From positions 62,001 through 126,000 of the forward strand of contig JARGXX010000022.1 in the NCBI GenBank assembly GCA_030374765.1: DNA of 64,000 nucleotides, read 5' to 3'. The position numbers and the translations under genes are program-made. The DNA is from Agarophyton chilense (taxonomy: Eukaryota; Rhodophyta; Florideophyceae; Gracilariales; Gracilariaceae). A model generated the notes under the pieces. It was given only the letters and a program-made list of their open reading frames with translations, searched no databases and was not told where the DNA came from. This document shows, piece after piece, positions 13,009-23,500 of this stretch (its first letter is position 1; every line of letters starts with the position of its first letter).

Positions 13009-14802
13009 TTAGAGATTCGGGTTATCCGAGTTGATACCAATCGAGGAGCGCAAGAGATTCAGCATCTGGTGTCGATATCCTTCAACAAGATGGGGAGGAA
13101 GCCCAGCGTCTTCGAGGAACTGCCTCAGATTGCCGAGCTCGGCATCGTGAGAAGCCACTGCGGGTCGAACAGGCTCATGTACAGCGCTCTGCATCGCTGC
13201 AGTGACCACTGGCTCTATGCCGTCGTTCTCACTCAAAGCGAGGTCCTCGAGGATGACCTTTTCTGGCTCTTCGTCGTAATCGATTTCTTGCATCTCGTCA
13301 ACGAGTGCGTCTGCATTTTGGGCAGTTGGCTCGTGTATGTAACCAGTCGGCTAGGTTGCAGGCATTGCTTGCGGAGTTTCTTGCAGAACTTTGGCGTGAT
13401 CGCCGTCGATATGCTGGTCAGTCCAGGGGTGGCACCAGACAAGGTCACCGCCGGGACCGGTTCTTCCGGGTGAATAGTCGCGACGAGAACGTCAACTAGC
13501 CTGCTGTTCAGAAGGAACAAGGGTCCAGTCAATCTGGTCAATGACATTCATCAGACGCATAAATTCTTCGTTATTGGCACGTGAGCCCAGGACGAGCGAC
13601 AGATCGAGTTCTCTGGCAAGTTGTCGAGCAATCGGGCTCATATACCACAAACGATATGTGTCGTATACATCCCAAAAGATGAACACGACCATCTTCGCGA
13701 TGAATTCAATGTAGACGACTACCCAATAACCGGAAAACGGATCATTCGCAAGTAAGAAACCTACGTAGGTGATTGAAGGAGGAAGCTCCACAGGACAGGC
13801 ACGAGGACTCTCGATCTCATGCCAGTATTGAGGAATCGGCACGTAGTGCCCGACGCAGGAGTTATACCGAATTCGTTCCACTTCGAGCATCTGGTATGGA
13901 ACCAAGTATCCCAGTCGAGATATGGTACGGCGTTCCCACAGGGGGAATTCCCATTACGGATTATCTCGTTTGCGGAGATAGTGGAATTCTGCGCGTACTT
14001 GAAAACTGTCGGAACAGAGGGCCCTGTTGGATACTCCACGAACACCGCGCCACCTTTGGACATCCAAAGCCGCTAGATTCTCGACATACGAGTAGGCCTT
14101 GCCATTTGTTCTGGCACACCAGGTATCGAATTGCCAATCCTCATTGAGAGGCACAGAGCCGATAATGCGGCGTAATCGCTGGTACACCAGACGGGTGAAT
14201 CGTTCGCGCGCCTCGAGCAAGCTCTCGTTTCCGAAGCGACTGATCGCATTGTTTGGGACGGCGCAATGGCTCAACAGATCTGTTGTAAACAACACATGCC
14301 ATGGGATACCATCGGGAAGGCGACCGGCGACCACATAATGATTCATTAGAGCTTCGTCGCGGACCGCCGCAGAGAAAAACCAAGGCGCTCGCGCGTACAA
14401 TGCAGAGTGCTGCAGAGGGTTTCGGCCGACGGAGTCCGCGTAATGTGAGAACCTCTGTACGGAAAAGGACGCAGGTTGAAGAACAGCTGCTGTGGAGGAA
14501 AGGTATACAGTACCAGGACTGGAAGCCGATTGCGGCAAAGGGACAGTTCGAGAGATGGGAGCGGAACCTTTAGGCGTTGCAGAAGTCTGCTGAATAGGAG
14601 GGTTGTCAATATAGTAATTCGAAGTAAGTGGATTGACCACGTAAAACCGGAGGTTGCTCATCGCGAGATGTCGGATAGAAGAAAAGCTTGAAGGATGGAA
14701 TAGCGAGATGATCGCAAAGTGGAGTGAGAAAACACAAGGTTGTGATACGAAAAGAAGGATCGGAATGTCCGAGAAGCGCGCTGCGATTTCTTTTAAAGAC
14801 AA
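13009..14802 (-). other. Antisense coding-like block inside the inner LTR element, function unknown
   Basis: The minus strand here has much longer open stretches than the plus strand, and their translations look protein-like. One region is rich in Trp, Tyr and Arg; another holds a hydrophobic, Trp/Tyr-rich segment that could be membrane-associated. I do not recognise a family. It lies between the end of pol and the 3' LTR, the position where some plant and algal gypsy elements carry an extra sense or antisense gene. It appears broken a few times, in keeping with the rest of the element. It could also be a separate insertion. Confidence 0.45.
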
Positions 14803-15023
14803 TGCGTTGCGGGGGCTCCGCTCTTAACGGGGTGGATATGTAACATTCTGGATGCACCTGAGTTCGACCGTTCGAAAATACTACGAAGTCGCGATACGGC
14901 ATTTATAAGCTATTGCTTGAGCTATACTCGATGAAGAGAAGTTATGAGAAGAATTACTTTATGAAAAGATTGGGACAAGAGAAATTTGATTAGGAAGTAC
15001 TGTATTTAGTGTACACTGTAAGA

Positions 15024-15635
15024 TGCCATCACCAAGTATTTTTTTTGGTATTATTTAGATAACTGTGTAGTGGCACGCCACGTGTATGCCTTACTGTACA
15101 GTACCTGCTTTGCCTCTTGGCACATTAAAGGGCGCAAGGGCCCAGGTGAGGACGGCGAAGGCCAACCAACAACCGACCAACGAACGTAAACATCATCTTG
15201 GTGAGTGCGATAAATCCTAAAGTGGTTTACCACAAAGGGGCACCTATAGTATCAGTTATTAACCGTTCTGATCTATAGATCTTGTTCCGAGGATACCCTC
15301 TACTGTTGCGCATTTACCGCCCTTTTTCTACAGCTTTCTGTGTGTGTGTTGTTCTCTCTACTGTGACCTAGTTATTTGTGTTGTCACAAGGGTTGTCGAG
15401 CCGATCTGGGGTGCATTTTGTACCGCCGCATCTGTAAATCCGCCTCGTGAATACAAGTATCATCCCCAATGTTCAGGCACACCTTGTTGCGTTACGCACA
15501 CTCCCTTCTTATGTAAGAACCGTCGCTCGCAAGGCGACACCCGCTCTTCGCGGTTATTTCTGTGGAAACCCACTGCACCGATACCCCTACAGTCTTCAAT
15601 AGAAATACCACACCAATATCCGTTATTGTGGAGCA
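15024..15635 (+). repeat. 3' LTR of the inner element
   Basis: Starts TGCCATCACC and ends GTGGAGCA. It matches 4950-5585 in the same orientation with about 95 percent identity over most of its length. Near the end it is about 24 bp shorter than the other copy. Confidence 0.8.
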
Positions 15636-17010
15636 AAACCCGGCGACGGGAAGTGCTCTCAAGGTGTTCGAAGCCTTGCTCCCTGGGGGAGGCAGACTCA
15701 GAGACAGAGCCCTCTGTTCCACCCGTAGTGTGGGGTGTAACTCCCACGGGGGATGACGGCACTACCGACGGAGGTGAGAGGTAGAAACCGTTGGATCGGG
15801 AATGGGTATGAGTATCCCAAAAAATGGGGGAAAATCCGGCGAAGAAGAAAACCGGGGCGAGTGTCTGGCACTAACAGGCACCGGACCCGAGAACCAGAAA
15901 AGGGGCGAAACAACAAAAGAAACCCAATACAGGGGCGAAAACCTGTCCTCGAAAGGAAACACAAAAAGCACGCAACAAGTAAGCAGAACCCCCACGGGGT
16001 ATCGTGCACGCAGGTCGTCTGAGCGGTCCCAAGGGGGTGGTTGCACGGAACCCAAACGTGGGCACTCTCCAAGTGGAGTCGTGTCCTTACGCAGGCGTTG
16101 CTAACCAGGGCCCGTTCCGGGTTGTAAGGCCGAAACGATGGCGACGAAGAACCTCTAAAGGTATCGAAGACCAACCTTGGTTATCATTTACTCTGAGCTT
16201 CGGACTATCAGATCTCATCTCCCTAGGTAGGGCCCACTAACTAAACTCTACAGTAGTGCACACCTGCTCAGGGCCATACACGTGGAGATCCAACTGTCAG
16301 GGCCCAAGAGTCCAACGTTCTACAAATATCCGAAAATCGGTGCCAAAAATAAGCCACGTGTATCACGGGGCCAATCCAACCATGGGCCATCCGAATTTTC
16401 CCTTATAGGCGAAATATAACCAGAAAACAGTGCCACCTCAGCACACCTTAGAGGGGATCATAATCATAACCCTCGGAGGGTTCAATCCTCATTCTATGAG
16501 TTGCATCTTCAAGTATCCTTTTACTGGGCGTTGCTCTACAGTTATGGTAAGAACAATGTTGCGAAAGTCCGACAAGTAGCATGAAACAGATGAAGTCTGC
16601 CTAAAATTGCGCAACTTATCTCTGGCCCTTCTGTTATGGTCCTCACGAACAAATTCTTCTTCTGAATTGCAGTTACAAACTGCGCCAAAGATTTCTGTTT
16701 GTTCGGAGTATTCAACATTGTACACCACCATAAAGCTGCAGTACAACTCAACAGGGTTAAGCCATACGTAATCTTGTTTTTATCTGTAAGACTGAATTGG
16801 TTTCCAAGCTTTACAAGGTTGAAAACTGTTCAAATTTATACACCAAAGTGTTAACTATCAAATAGTCACGGTCTACTGAAAACGTTTCTTGTTTGATTGG
16901 CTTAAGTGTGATCGACACAGACAAATTTCTACAATCATTTTCATCAGCCTTACGGTCTTTAGAAATGTCGTTATCGTTATTAATGAAACCTTAGAAACGT
17001 TTTTTACCAA

Positions 17011-17366
17011 TGGAACAAAGACAATTAGCGATGTACTTATTTTAAGTCTGGCAGTTCGACGTCTCGACACTAATGAGAAAAACTCTGCCATAGACCTCTA
17101 TTTCAGGAGTGGAAACTGGTGTCGGCACGACGTATGCGCTGATTCCAGCCCCTAATGGGCGTCAGCCTTCTCCTTAAATAACGGGAGAGTGCAAGTTCCA
17201 ATAATGCTGTTAAAAACATGTAGAATTCTACATCGACCGCACAACTTCTTGCGTTTGTACCCCTGCATACTAGAATTCAGAAAACGAAGTTTGCATTTAT
17301 GAAATCTCTTTGATACGTTCCAAATATCTTCACTCGCTGTAGGCTCATTCTGCAACGTAAGATGCA
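17011..17366 (-). repeat. 5' LTR of the outer element
   Basis: Begins TGGAAC and ends GATGCA on the plus strand. It aligns over its whole length with 1286-1640. The outer element's gag lies just inside it at about 16.5 kb on the minus strand, which makes this the 5' LTR. Confidence 0.85.
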
Positions 17367-17371
17367 TAATC

Positions 17372-18937
17372 TGATTTTTGGCGATCAGGAAAAACGCGCA
17401 CATCTATATAGAAAACCTCCGCGCCGTCGAATTGCTGCTGTGTAGATGATTGAAAGACTCTCAAGCCGCTGGTATTGATAATTTGTGATGAATGTTACCT
17501 TTTAGTTTCACAACCGCTCAAATGAGTCACAAAAGATCTCAATTGTGGGTAGGTATCGCATTTCAAAAACGGTTTCTATATGATATCATTTATACCCATA
17601 AGGCAAAATTTTCAGAACAGTACAGAATGATCTAATAGATTAACAGTGGTATTCATTGAAAAGAGTGCCATTATTACTTCATTTAAAAGCGCCAGCAACA
17701 CGCCCATACCGATTCGAAATTGGAAATCATGGTGATATTTTTGATCATGAAATATGTTTATAATGTTAGGTGTGTTATGGTAGATGCATAGTACTATCAT
17801 TTCAAGGTTTTTTTAAATTGCGTTGAGTTTTACAGAGGTTTGAAAGCTTAATCATTTCTGATGATTCGGTTTAAACGCTTTGAGAAACTAAAAAGAGTAT
17901 GTCGGTGTCGGAGACGGACCATAGCGCATTCAATTGAATATTGTTGTTGACAAACCATTGATCGTTCTCATAGATTGGAATCGGTTTTGTTCCATGTTCG
18001 CTTGACTTGGAACAGCAAGAGAGAACTAGATGCAAAGCGTAGCAAGTTTTAAGTTGGGTTGCGTTGGGCGCACCATTCATTATTTCTCGTGTAAAACATT
18101 GTATTGTACGTGTGAAGCGTGGCTACGAAAATTCAAAAGAGAACTGGTTTGGCGTAAAGCCTCTGTTGAATGAAAGAAATGTGTTTCTTTGTTTTGGCCT
18201 TTATTTAGATTTCGCTATCTTGTGCAGGATTTTTAAAGGTCAGAAAGCTGTGGGTTGGGTCTGGTTCTGCAGAGCTCTGGAACTAGTTTCTTAATGGTTT
18301 TGTTTGTAGTTCTGACTACGATAAAAGGCCCATTTGCCGACTGTGGATGGCAGTAAGGTCGAATAGGGTGGTGGCTTTATCCAGATTTCGCGAACTGTAG
18401 GATAGCAAAAAATGGAAATGGGTTTTAGAAGAGATCGACAACAATCGTTTGAGTTGGTAGGAATCTGTAGTGGCGTCTTCTGTGTCCTACTTGGAAAGCG
18501 GTGAGTGGCTTTGTCGCGTTTCGTTTTTCGTCGACTGTAGAAGCAACCGATTCTGTTCAGGCCAGACAACTCACATTAGACGCTTGAGCATTGTCATACG
18601 ACCCCTTGCTCTACGTTTCAAATAGGGATCCAAAACTCCTGCATCTTTACGTACAGATGCCATGCCGGCCCAGTACAAGCTCCTGTTCGTAGCCTACTTA
18701 TATACTGGTTGCGAAAACTTCTTTTCGCTTCGGCTCATTCGAGAGTCAGTAGGCCCATCCACAATCCCGGATTTCGTCAAATCAAATGCGGTGCAGAGAC
18801 CCGTCCGTTGCTAAATGGGAACGACAAAGGTATCCTATGAGTGACGAAGTCAATTCGTCTTCAACTCGATACCGGACTGCTACTCATCTCGTCGAAACAT
18901 TTATACTCGTTTCCAGCCTGCAACTGCAACTGTCGAA
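17372..18937. other. Gene-free stretch, 1.6 kb
   Basis: Short open frames only, none with a recognisable motif and none supported by an ATG and protein-like composition. No repeat of the neighbouring LTRs extends into it. Confidence 0.5.
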
Positions 18938-19249
18938 ATGGCTTGCCTTTTTCGAGTGCCTGCCACGCTTTTCTTAACTCTCCTAGTTCTAGTGACTCTG
19001 TTTGTTCCCCAGTATGCAATGGATGTTGAATTGGAGCCAAGTGCTGAAGAGGAGCTCCTTGAACCCTCCACCGAACCAGAATTTAAAGCCAGTGTCGGGG
19101 ACGCGGAGCGCATCTTGATTTCGTTTGTGAGAAGGCTTGATTTTTTCGTCAGGAGGATTGTTCGCGATGCTTCCGTGTTGGATGAAGAAGAAAGTCTTTT
19201 GATGAGTCCTGAGGCTTCCGTTGAATTCTGGGAAGGAATGGATATGTAG
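18938..19249 (+). CDS. Hypothetical small secreted or membrane-anchored acidic protein
   Basis: An ATG-started frame of 103 codons. The first 27 residues form a clear signal peptide or signal anchor: a short basic start, then a Leu/Val/Phe-rich core (LFLTLLVLVTLFV) and small residues before MDVELEPS. The rest is acidic, with EEELLEPSTEPEF and later LDEEESLLMSPEASVEF, around a short amphipathic Arg/Phe stretch. I do not recognise a family. The combination of a good signal sequence and biased but non-repetitive composition supports a real gene; its short length and isolated position between the retroelements and the EDEM gene argue for caution. It might be the first exon of a longer gene. Confidence 0.4.
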   Translation: MACLFRVPATLFLTLLVLVTLFVPQYAMDVELEPSAEEELLEPSTEPEFKASVGDAERILISFVRRLDFFVRRIVRDASVLDEEESLLMSPEASVEFWEGMDM

Positions 19250-20172
19250 GAGGATTAGCGCTCCCAGCTCGCATGGGGCTCCGCCGAGTTCGTGGTTTAG
19301 TACAATACATTCGCGTTTTGTGACCTACTTATTTCAAAGGCATTCTACCTCTGGCATTCCTGGATTTCTGTTAGAAGTAGCGCTGAGGAGTATTTATTTA
19401 AATCTTTAATAACAAAGTGAATGATACCCGATATCGACGTCATTTGGTTAAAGACACGTTGTGAAAAGCCATTGAAGGAGGCATTTGACTTCTTTCTCAT
19501 TGCTCTTTTACACATATGCGAAAACGTTTAGAGGCCGACTGACCTTTATGGGTAGTAAGTAAAATATAATATATTTCCGTGAATATGGGGACATGGTGCT
19601 ACACATCATTTCCGTGGAGGCAAACGAGAGAGATGTTCATTGCATAGTGACACTCAAACTTCTGCGGTAGGTGGGCAACAACGGCCCTGACGGGGTCGCC
19701 AGTGTCGTAGAATGACGCGTGTGCAGTTAAGACGGCGCACAGGCGCCGAACGATATCACAAGAGGTGTTCACCGCAGAACGAGAGCACAGCGGTAATAAA
19801 CAGAGTTCTGAACTCTGTCCGTTAAGTGTGGCCCGCTCCTCGACACAATTACTAGATCGAAAGAGCGCGAGCCAGCTTCCACTCATATGCCTATCTCCCC
19901 CTCTCTCCTTGCCGATCCACATCTCCCGCCGAGCAATCACCGACTTTGGTCACAGAGGGTGCCGCGGTCTCAAAAATAAGAAGGATTACTGCTTCGACTT
20001 GAACTATTGTACAATGTAGCCGCAATACGCACGAGAGTTTCTCTGGGAAACAGAGCCGATTGCATAGCGTTCGTAAAAAGATCCCGACTTCGATGAACTG
20101 AGCTCGGTGCCAGATTGCGAAATGGCGACCTTGTGATCTTGGGATCGTAGTAAAGAATATTTGCCGTACATT
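19250..20172. other. Gene-free stretch downstream of EDEM
   Basis: No convincing frame or RNA gene. It holds the 3' flank of the minus-strand EDEM gene. Confidence 0.5.
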
Positions 20173-22056
20173 CTAGAAGGTCCACAAGCGGTCCTGTAAT
20201 ACACATTGTCTAGAGAAGAAATCAACTCCTGTCATACTAGGGCAGCCAATTTTAGAAAGTCGAAGTCTCTCTTTTTCACGTTGCTCTTCATCTAACTTCG
20301 CAAACAGAACCCGGTTGCCCCGCACTTCCATTACGCGATAAGCGTTCTTGTCACCAAAAAATACTTTTCCGAGCTGAATTACACCTACGCCATACTGTTC
20401 CACGAGGTTCATCACTTGCCTTCCCACGTCATTTGAAACTTCTTCCGTTGTTATGGTCGCAGGGTCCGTGACCGGATAATCAGTACCCTGCAAACTATAC
20501 CCACACGGCAACAATCGCTCGGCGCTTGGCGGGCGGGGGCATTTGACATGGGGTATAGTCTCCAGACTTTTGGGCGTGTTCATGATTTGCAATGGAACTC
20601 GCAAGGGGTGCGCTTCGGTTGTAAACACATACGCACCCTTTCGAATCCAGTGATCGTCTCCACGAAAGATTAGGTACAAGTACTTGAAGGTCTCACTGAG
20701 GAGAAAACTATGCATCCTATCGTTAAGCCGGCCGGAGACAACATCGTGCACCTCAGCAAAGCCACATTGCACTCTCGTCCTTTGCTCAATGCTATACATG
20801 ATGGACTCAGCAACCGCTACCCAGGTTGGGTCATTGGTTGCCCAGTGTAGGTAGAATATGCTCTCGATCAATTCCGGTCTTAGTGGATAATTGATCTGTC
20901 CGCGCGTGGGCTTGTGATCCAATACGTCATAACCCTCTGGCAGACAGCCATATTTTCTCCACACGCTGTAATGGGCACGAACGGCTTCAGTTGCTTGATC
21001 AATATCGCCTTGCAAGACCTGAAAGCCGGGGTAGAAGGCGGACAAGGAGGATTGAGAAGTAGAAACAGTTTGGCCGCTCCACATGTCAACATTCAAGAAC
21101 CAATGATCCTTCCGAACATACTTGTACACAGACTTGTAGCTGCTCTGATGCATGCGCAAAAGTCTAGGATCGGCAAACAAGACATAGCCTTTGAGCATAT
21201 ACTCATAAAATGAGTCAATGAGCGCACCGACACCAGAGTCAGTTGCAACCCACTTTCCGGTGTGGACATTGATATGATTGCCTACCAAACCGGTCCAGGC
21301 AGCGCGCTCATGGAGAGCGAGCATGGCATTGAAAGCGACATCATAATAACGCGGCGTGTTGGTGTAACGAGCGAGAGTGCCAAACTCAAGCAGAAGCGAG
21401 CCGGCGGCAGCGGTGCTGGCATGATGAGACTCATTGGGACTGACGCCGTGCTGCAGATGAATGGAACCGTACGGAATGGAAGTGGGAGTGTTGAACGCAG
21501 GCAGCAATCGGTCTGCCAACTGCACAGCGAGGTAAAGAAGCGAGTTGTCGTAGTGCGGCCACCACAACCAGGCGTCAAACGCAGCGTGCTCAACAGGCTC
21601 GGTGAGCAAACCGTGGGCGGAAAGCAAGCCGCCAAGCACTCGAATGGTGATCTCGAAGACAGACACGGTGGAATCCAGGTCAAAGTGCAGATTGCGAGCA
21701 ATATACTTGGCAGCGTGAACAAACTCGTGGTAATTTGCCATGATGAAATGGGTATCAAGCGTATCCACTAGCGTGACGAACAGGCCGCCAAAGGAATCCT
21801 TTCCGCGACACGAAATAGGCATGAGCTCGTCGAGCGGGAGGGCATAGCGCTTGTAGCTGAGGTAAGCATGGTCAAAGTCAGAGAGCAGGCGAGCGGTGAG
21901 ACGCACGGCATCGTGGGGACGGCACGCATCGATGCAGATCTCGGCGCGCGCCACGGCGACCAAAGGGGCAACAAGCACGGCGAGGGCGGCGAGCACGCGG
22001 AGCGCGGCAATGGGCGGGCGGCAGCCGCGACATGGAGCGCAGCGGCATGGCGGCAT
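20173..22056 (-). CDS. EDEM-family GH47 alpha-mannosidase-like protein (ER-associated degradation)
   Basis: Predicted 627-residue ER lumen protein of glycosyl hydrolase family 47, of the EDEM branch that trims or recognises mannose on misfolded glycoproteins for ER-associated degradation. The ATG at 22056 is preferred because it places a signal peptide or anchor at residues 16-38 (ALRVLAALAVLVAPLVAVARA-like); the frame is open upstream to 22320 but that part is Arg-rich and unlike the family. Family signatures: DSFGGLFVTLVDTLDT near residue 87, SVFEITIRVLGGLLSAHGL with the conserved acidic E135, a DSFYEYMLKG stretch, YPLRPELIESIFYL, DRMHSFLLSETFKYLYL, and a TEAHP motif for calcium binding. 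A C-terminal extension of over 100 residues follows. No HDEL-type tail is present. Which EDEM paralogue it matches cannot be decided by eye. It diverges from the dehydrogenase at 22543 across a 486-bp gap. Confidence 0.9.
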   Translation of the reverse strand: MPPCRCAPCRGCRPPIAALRVLAALAVLVAPLVAVARAEICIDACRPHDAVRLTARLLSDFDHAYLSYKRYALPLDELMPISCRGKDSFGGLFVTLVDTLDTHFIMANYHEFVHAAKYIARNLHFDLDSTVSVFEITIRVLGGLLSAHGLLTEPVEHAAFDAWLWWPHYDNSLLYLAVQLADRLLPAFNTPTSIPYGSIHLQHGVSPNESHHASTAAAGSLLLEFGTLARYTNTPRYYDVAFNAMLALHERAAWTGLVGNHINVHTGKWVATDSGVGALIDSFYEYMLKGYVLFADPRLLRMHQSSYKSVYKYVRKDHWFLNVDMWSGQTVSTSQSSLSAFYPGFQVLQGDIDQATEAVRAHYSVWRKYGCLPEGYDVLDHKPTRGQINYPLRPELIESIFYLHWATNDPTWVAVAESIMYSIEQRTRVQCGFAEVHDVVSGRLNDRMHSFLLSETFKYLYLIFRGDDHWIRKGAYVFTTEAHPLRVPLQIMNTPKSLETIPHVKCPRPPSAERLLPCGYSLQGTDYPVTDPATITTEEVSNDVGRQVMNLVEQYGVGVIQLGKVFFGDKNAYRVMEVRGNRVLFAKLDEEQREKERLRLSKIGCPSMTGVDFFSRQCVLQDRLWTF

Positions 22057-22542
22057 AGCGCCTGCACATGCACACGCACCGATGGCTCGAAGCGCAAAGC
22101 GCCATCGACGCCGTAACTTACGCTTGGGTACTGTACCGCCGTATGTACAATCGACGAAGCGCAAATGGCCAAGCGCAAACGGTGCAGCGCAGCAGAGCAC
22201 CGCCGGCGACCGTATCATCAACTTGCGCGTGCGCTGCACACGCGCCTGGCGCGTGTCGTTCCGGCGCGCGTATTGTCGCCACCGGGCGCGGCATCTGCCC
22301 AAGGTCTGGCGGCGCGCCACGTACTACACGCGTCGGGTCACATATGTGCCACATCTATCTCAAATGATCTGTTGCCGTTCGGCACAATATCTTGTGGCAT
22401 TTGCTCCCCAGGGGAGTCCGCACACCTCATTTACGAAGGCCGCGCGCTCAACACTCCCTATTGCCTCTTCCATTCTATCCACCCCTCTCTCGCTAGGTTT
22501 TTCTTCGATTCTCCTTCCCCCATCCCGCTCAACGTGCCTGCC
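22057..22542. promoter_or_regulatory. Shared upstream region of EDEM and the beta-hydroxyacid dehydrogenase
   Basis: 486 bp between two divergent start codons, GC-rich on the EDEM side. It is presumably a bidirectional promoter. Both genes' frames extend into it without stops, but those extensions do not look conserved. Confidence 0.5.
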
Positions 22543-23472
22543 ATGATGCCAGCCTCGCCGTCAAACACTTCCATCGGATGGATCGGAACCGGTGTCATGG
22601 GTCGTCACATGGCCACCCATGTCATCAAAGCCGGCTACTCTCTCACCGTGTACAACCGCACCAAGGCCAAAGCACAACCGCTCCTCGATCTGGGCGCCGA
22701 GTACGCCGACACCCCCGCCGAGGTTGCCGCCGTCTCCGACATCGTCTTTACCATGGTCGGTTATCCCTCTGACGTGCGTCAAGTCATCTCCGGCTCGCAC
22801 GGCTTGCTGTCCACCCTCAAGGAGGGTGGTATTATCGTCGATCTCACCACCTCCGAGCCCGGTCTCGCTGCAGAGCTTGCCGCCTTGGCCCAGGCCTCCG
22901 ACAAGTATGTCGTGGACGCCCCGGTCACCGGCGGCGACATTGGCGCCAAGAACGGCACCCTCAGCATCATGGTCGGTGGCGATACGCGCGCCGTTGAGCG
23001 CGTGCAGCCAGTACTCAAGTGCTTCGCCCACACTGTCACCGTGTTTGCTGGGCCTGGAACAGGACAGCATTGCAAGATGGCGAATCAAATCACCATTGCC
23101 ACCTCTATGTTGGGCATGTGTGAGGGTCTCATGTACGCGCATGCTGCCGGTCTGGATCTAGAGAGCTACCTTGCCGCCATTGCCGGCGGTGGTGCCGGAT
23201 CGTTTTCTGTCAAGTCGTATGCACCCAGAATACTCAAGGGTGACATGAACCCGGGTTTCTACGTCGAACATTTTGTAAAAGACCTTGGCATCGCGTTGGA
23301 GGCCTGCAGGCAGATGGGTGTTTCTCTTCCGGGCCTGGCGCTTGCTCAGCAGCTGTACGTGTCGCTGTCAGCTTGTGGTGATCAGCGAATGGGAACGCAG
23401 GCACTGATCAGGTCGTTGGAGAGGATCAATGGTCGGCAGCTACCTACTAAAGACACTTTTACCGCATGGTAA
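22543..23472 (+). CDS. NAD(P)-dependent beta-hydroxyacid dehydrogenase (3-hydroxyisobutyrate dehydrogenase / glyoxylate reductase family)
   Basis: A 309-residue enzyme oxidising a beta-hydroxyacid or reducing the matching aldehyde with NAD(P). The start at 22543 (MMPAS) gives the usual family length; the open frame upstream to 22165 is low-complexity and not family-like. Motifs: Rossmann GTGVMG at 15-20, YNRT at 37-40 (an Asn-Arg after strand 2 usually favours NADPH), the substrate-binding DAPVTGGDIGAKNGTL at 125-140, and GTGQHCKMANQ with the probable catalytic Lys178. The substrate (3-hydroxyisobutyrate, tartronate semialdehyde, glyoxylate or succinic semialdehyde) cannot be settled by eye. 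No clear targeting peptide precedes the domain from this start. It ends only 28 bp from the stop of the convergent TDP2 gene, so the transcripts very probably overlap. Confidence 0.9.
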   Translation: MMPASPSNTSIGWIGTGVMGRHMATHVIKAGYSLTVYNRTKAKAQPLLDLGAEYADTPAEVAAVSDIVFTMVGYPSDVRQVISGSHGLLSTLKEGGIIVDLTTSEPGLAAELAALAQASDKYVVDAPVTGGDIGAKNGTLSIMVGGDTRAVERVQPVLKCFAHTVTVFAGPGTGQHCKMANQITIATSMLGMCEGLMYAHAAGLDLESYLAAIAGGGAGSFSVKSYAPRILKGDMNPGFYVEHFVKDLGIALEACRQMGVSLPGLALAQQLYVSLSACGDQRMGTQALIRSLERINGRQLPTKDTFTAW

Positions 23473-23500
23473 AAGACGTACAGTACTCGCATATTGTACA

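Larger units (their letters stand above)
4950..15635 (+). mobile_element. Inner Ty3/gypsy LTR retrotransposon (chromovirus-like), younger, broken
   Basis: A plus-strand fossil of about 10.7 kb between two LTR copies that are about 95 percent identical over their first 575 bp. Visible parts in order: a gag region ending with a CCHC zinc knuckle (CDGC...H...C) near 7.5 kb, an aspartic protease (DTGS) near 8.06 kb, reverse transcriptase at about 9.0-9.8 kb with the YLDD box, RNase H at about 9.9-10.3 kb, integrase zinc region and core at about 10.5-11.5 kb, and a chromodomain-like segment near 12.5-12.7 kb. A block of antisense coding-like sequence follows at about 13.0-14.8 kb. Flanks GAACC (4945-4949) and AAACC (15636-15640) fit a 5-bp target duplication with one change. 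It has roughly ten breaks. It sits inside the outer element and is clearly younger. Confidence 0.88.
1286..17366 (-). mobile_element. Outer Ty3/gypsy LTR retrotransposon (chromovirus-like), old and broken, split by the inner element
   Basis: A minus-strand fossil bounded by direct repeats at 1286-1640 and 17011-17366. A gag core with the gypsy-type pattern (Arg-rich, then LRNFRQTSSV) is visible near 16.5-16.75 kb. Reverse transcriptase lies at about 4.0-4.6 kb, RNase H at about 3.2-3.75 kb, the integrase zinc region at about 2.8-3.0 kb, and the integrase C-terminus with a chromodomain-like start at about 1.8-2.4 kb. This order (gag, RT, RNase H, integrase) is Ty3/gypsy. The inner element (4950-15635) interrupts it, so its own body is only about 5.4 kb. 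A purine-rich tract adjoins the 1640 end. Flanks TATTC and TAATC look like a decayed 5-bp target duplication. It is broken many times. The LTRs differ by very roughly 15-20 percent by eye, so it is old. Confidence 0.85.

Noticed and set aside
15698-16174. Open minus-strand frame right of the inner LTR
   Set aside because: It is rich in Pro, Ser and Phe with no gag, protease or other motif; probably chance in GC-rich retroelement flank.
16470-16500. T-arm-like sequence GAGGGTTCAATCCTC
   Set aside because: The short stem-loop resembles a tRNA T-arm, but no acceptor, anticodon or D-arm could be built around it.
22057-22320. N-terminal extension of the EDEM frame
   Set aside because: It is Arg/Ala/Cys-rich and would bury the signal sequence far inside the protein.
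22165-22542. N-terminal extension of the dehydrogenase frame
   Set aside because: It has an ATG but is Arg/Ala-rich low-complexity sequence with no resemblance to the family, and the ATG at 22543 gives the normal length.
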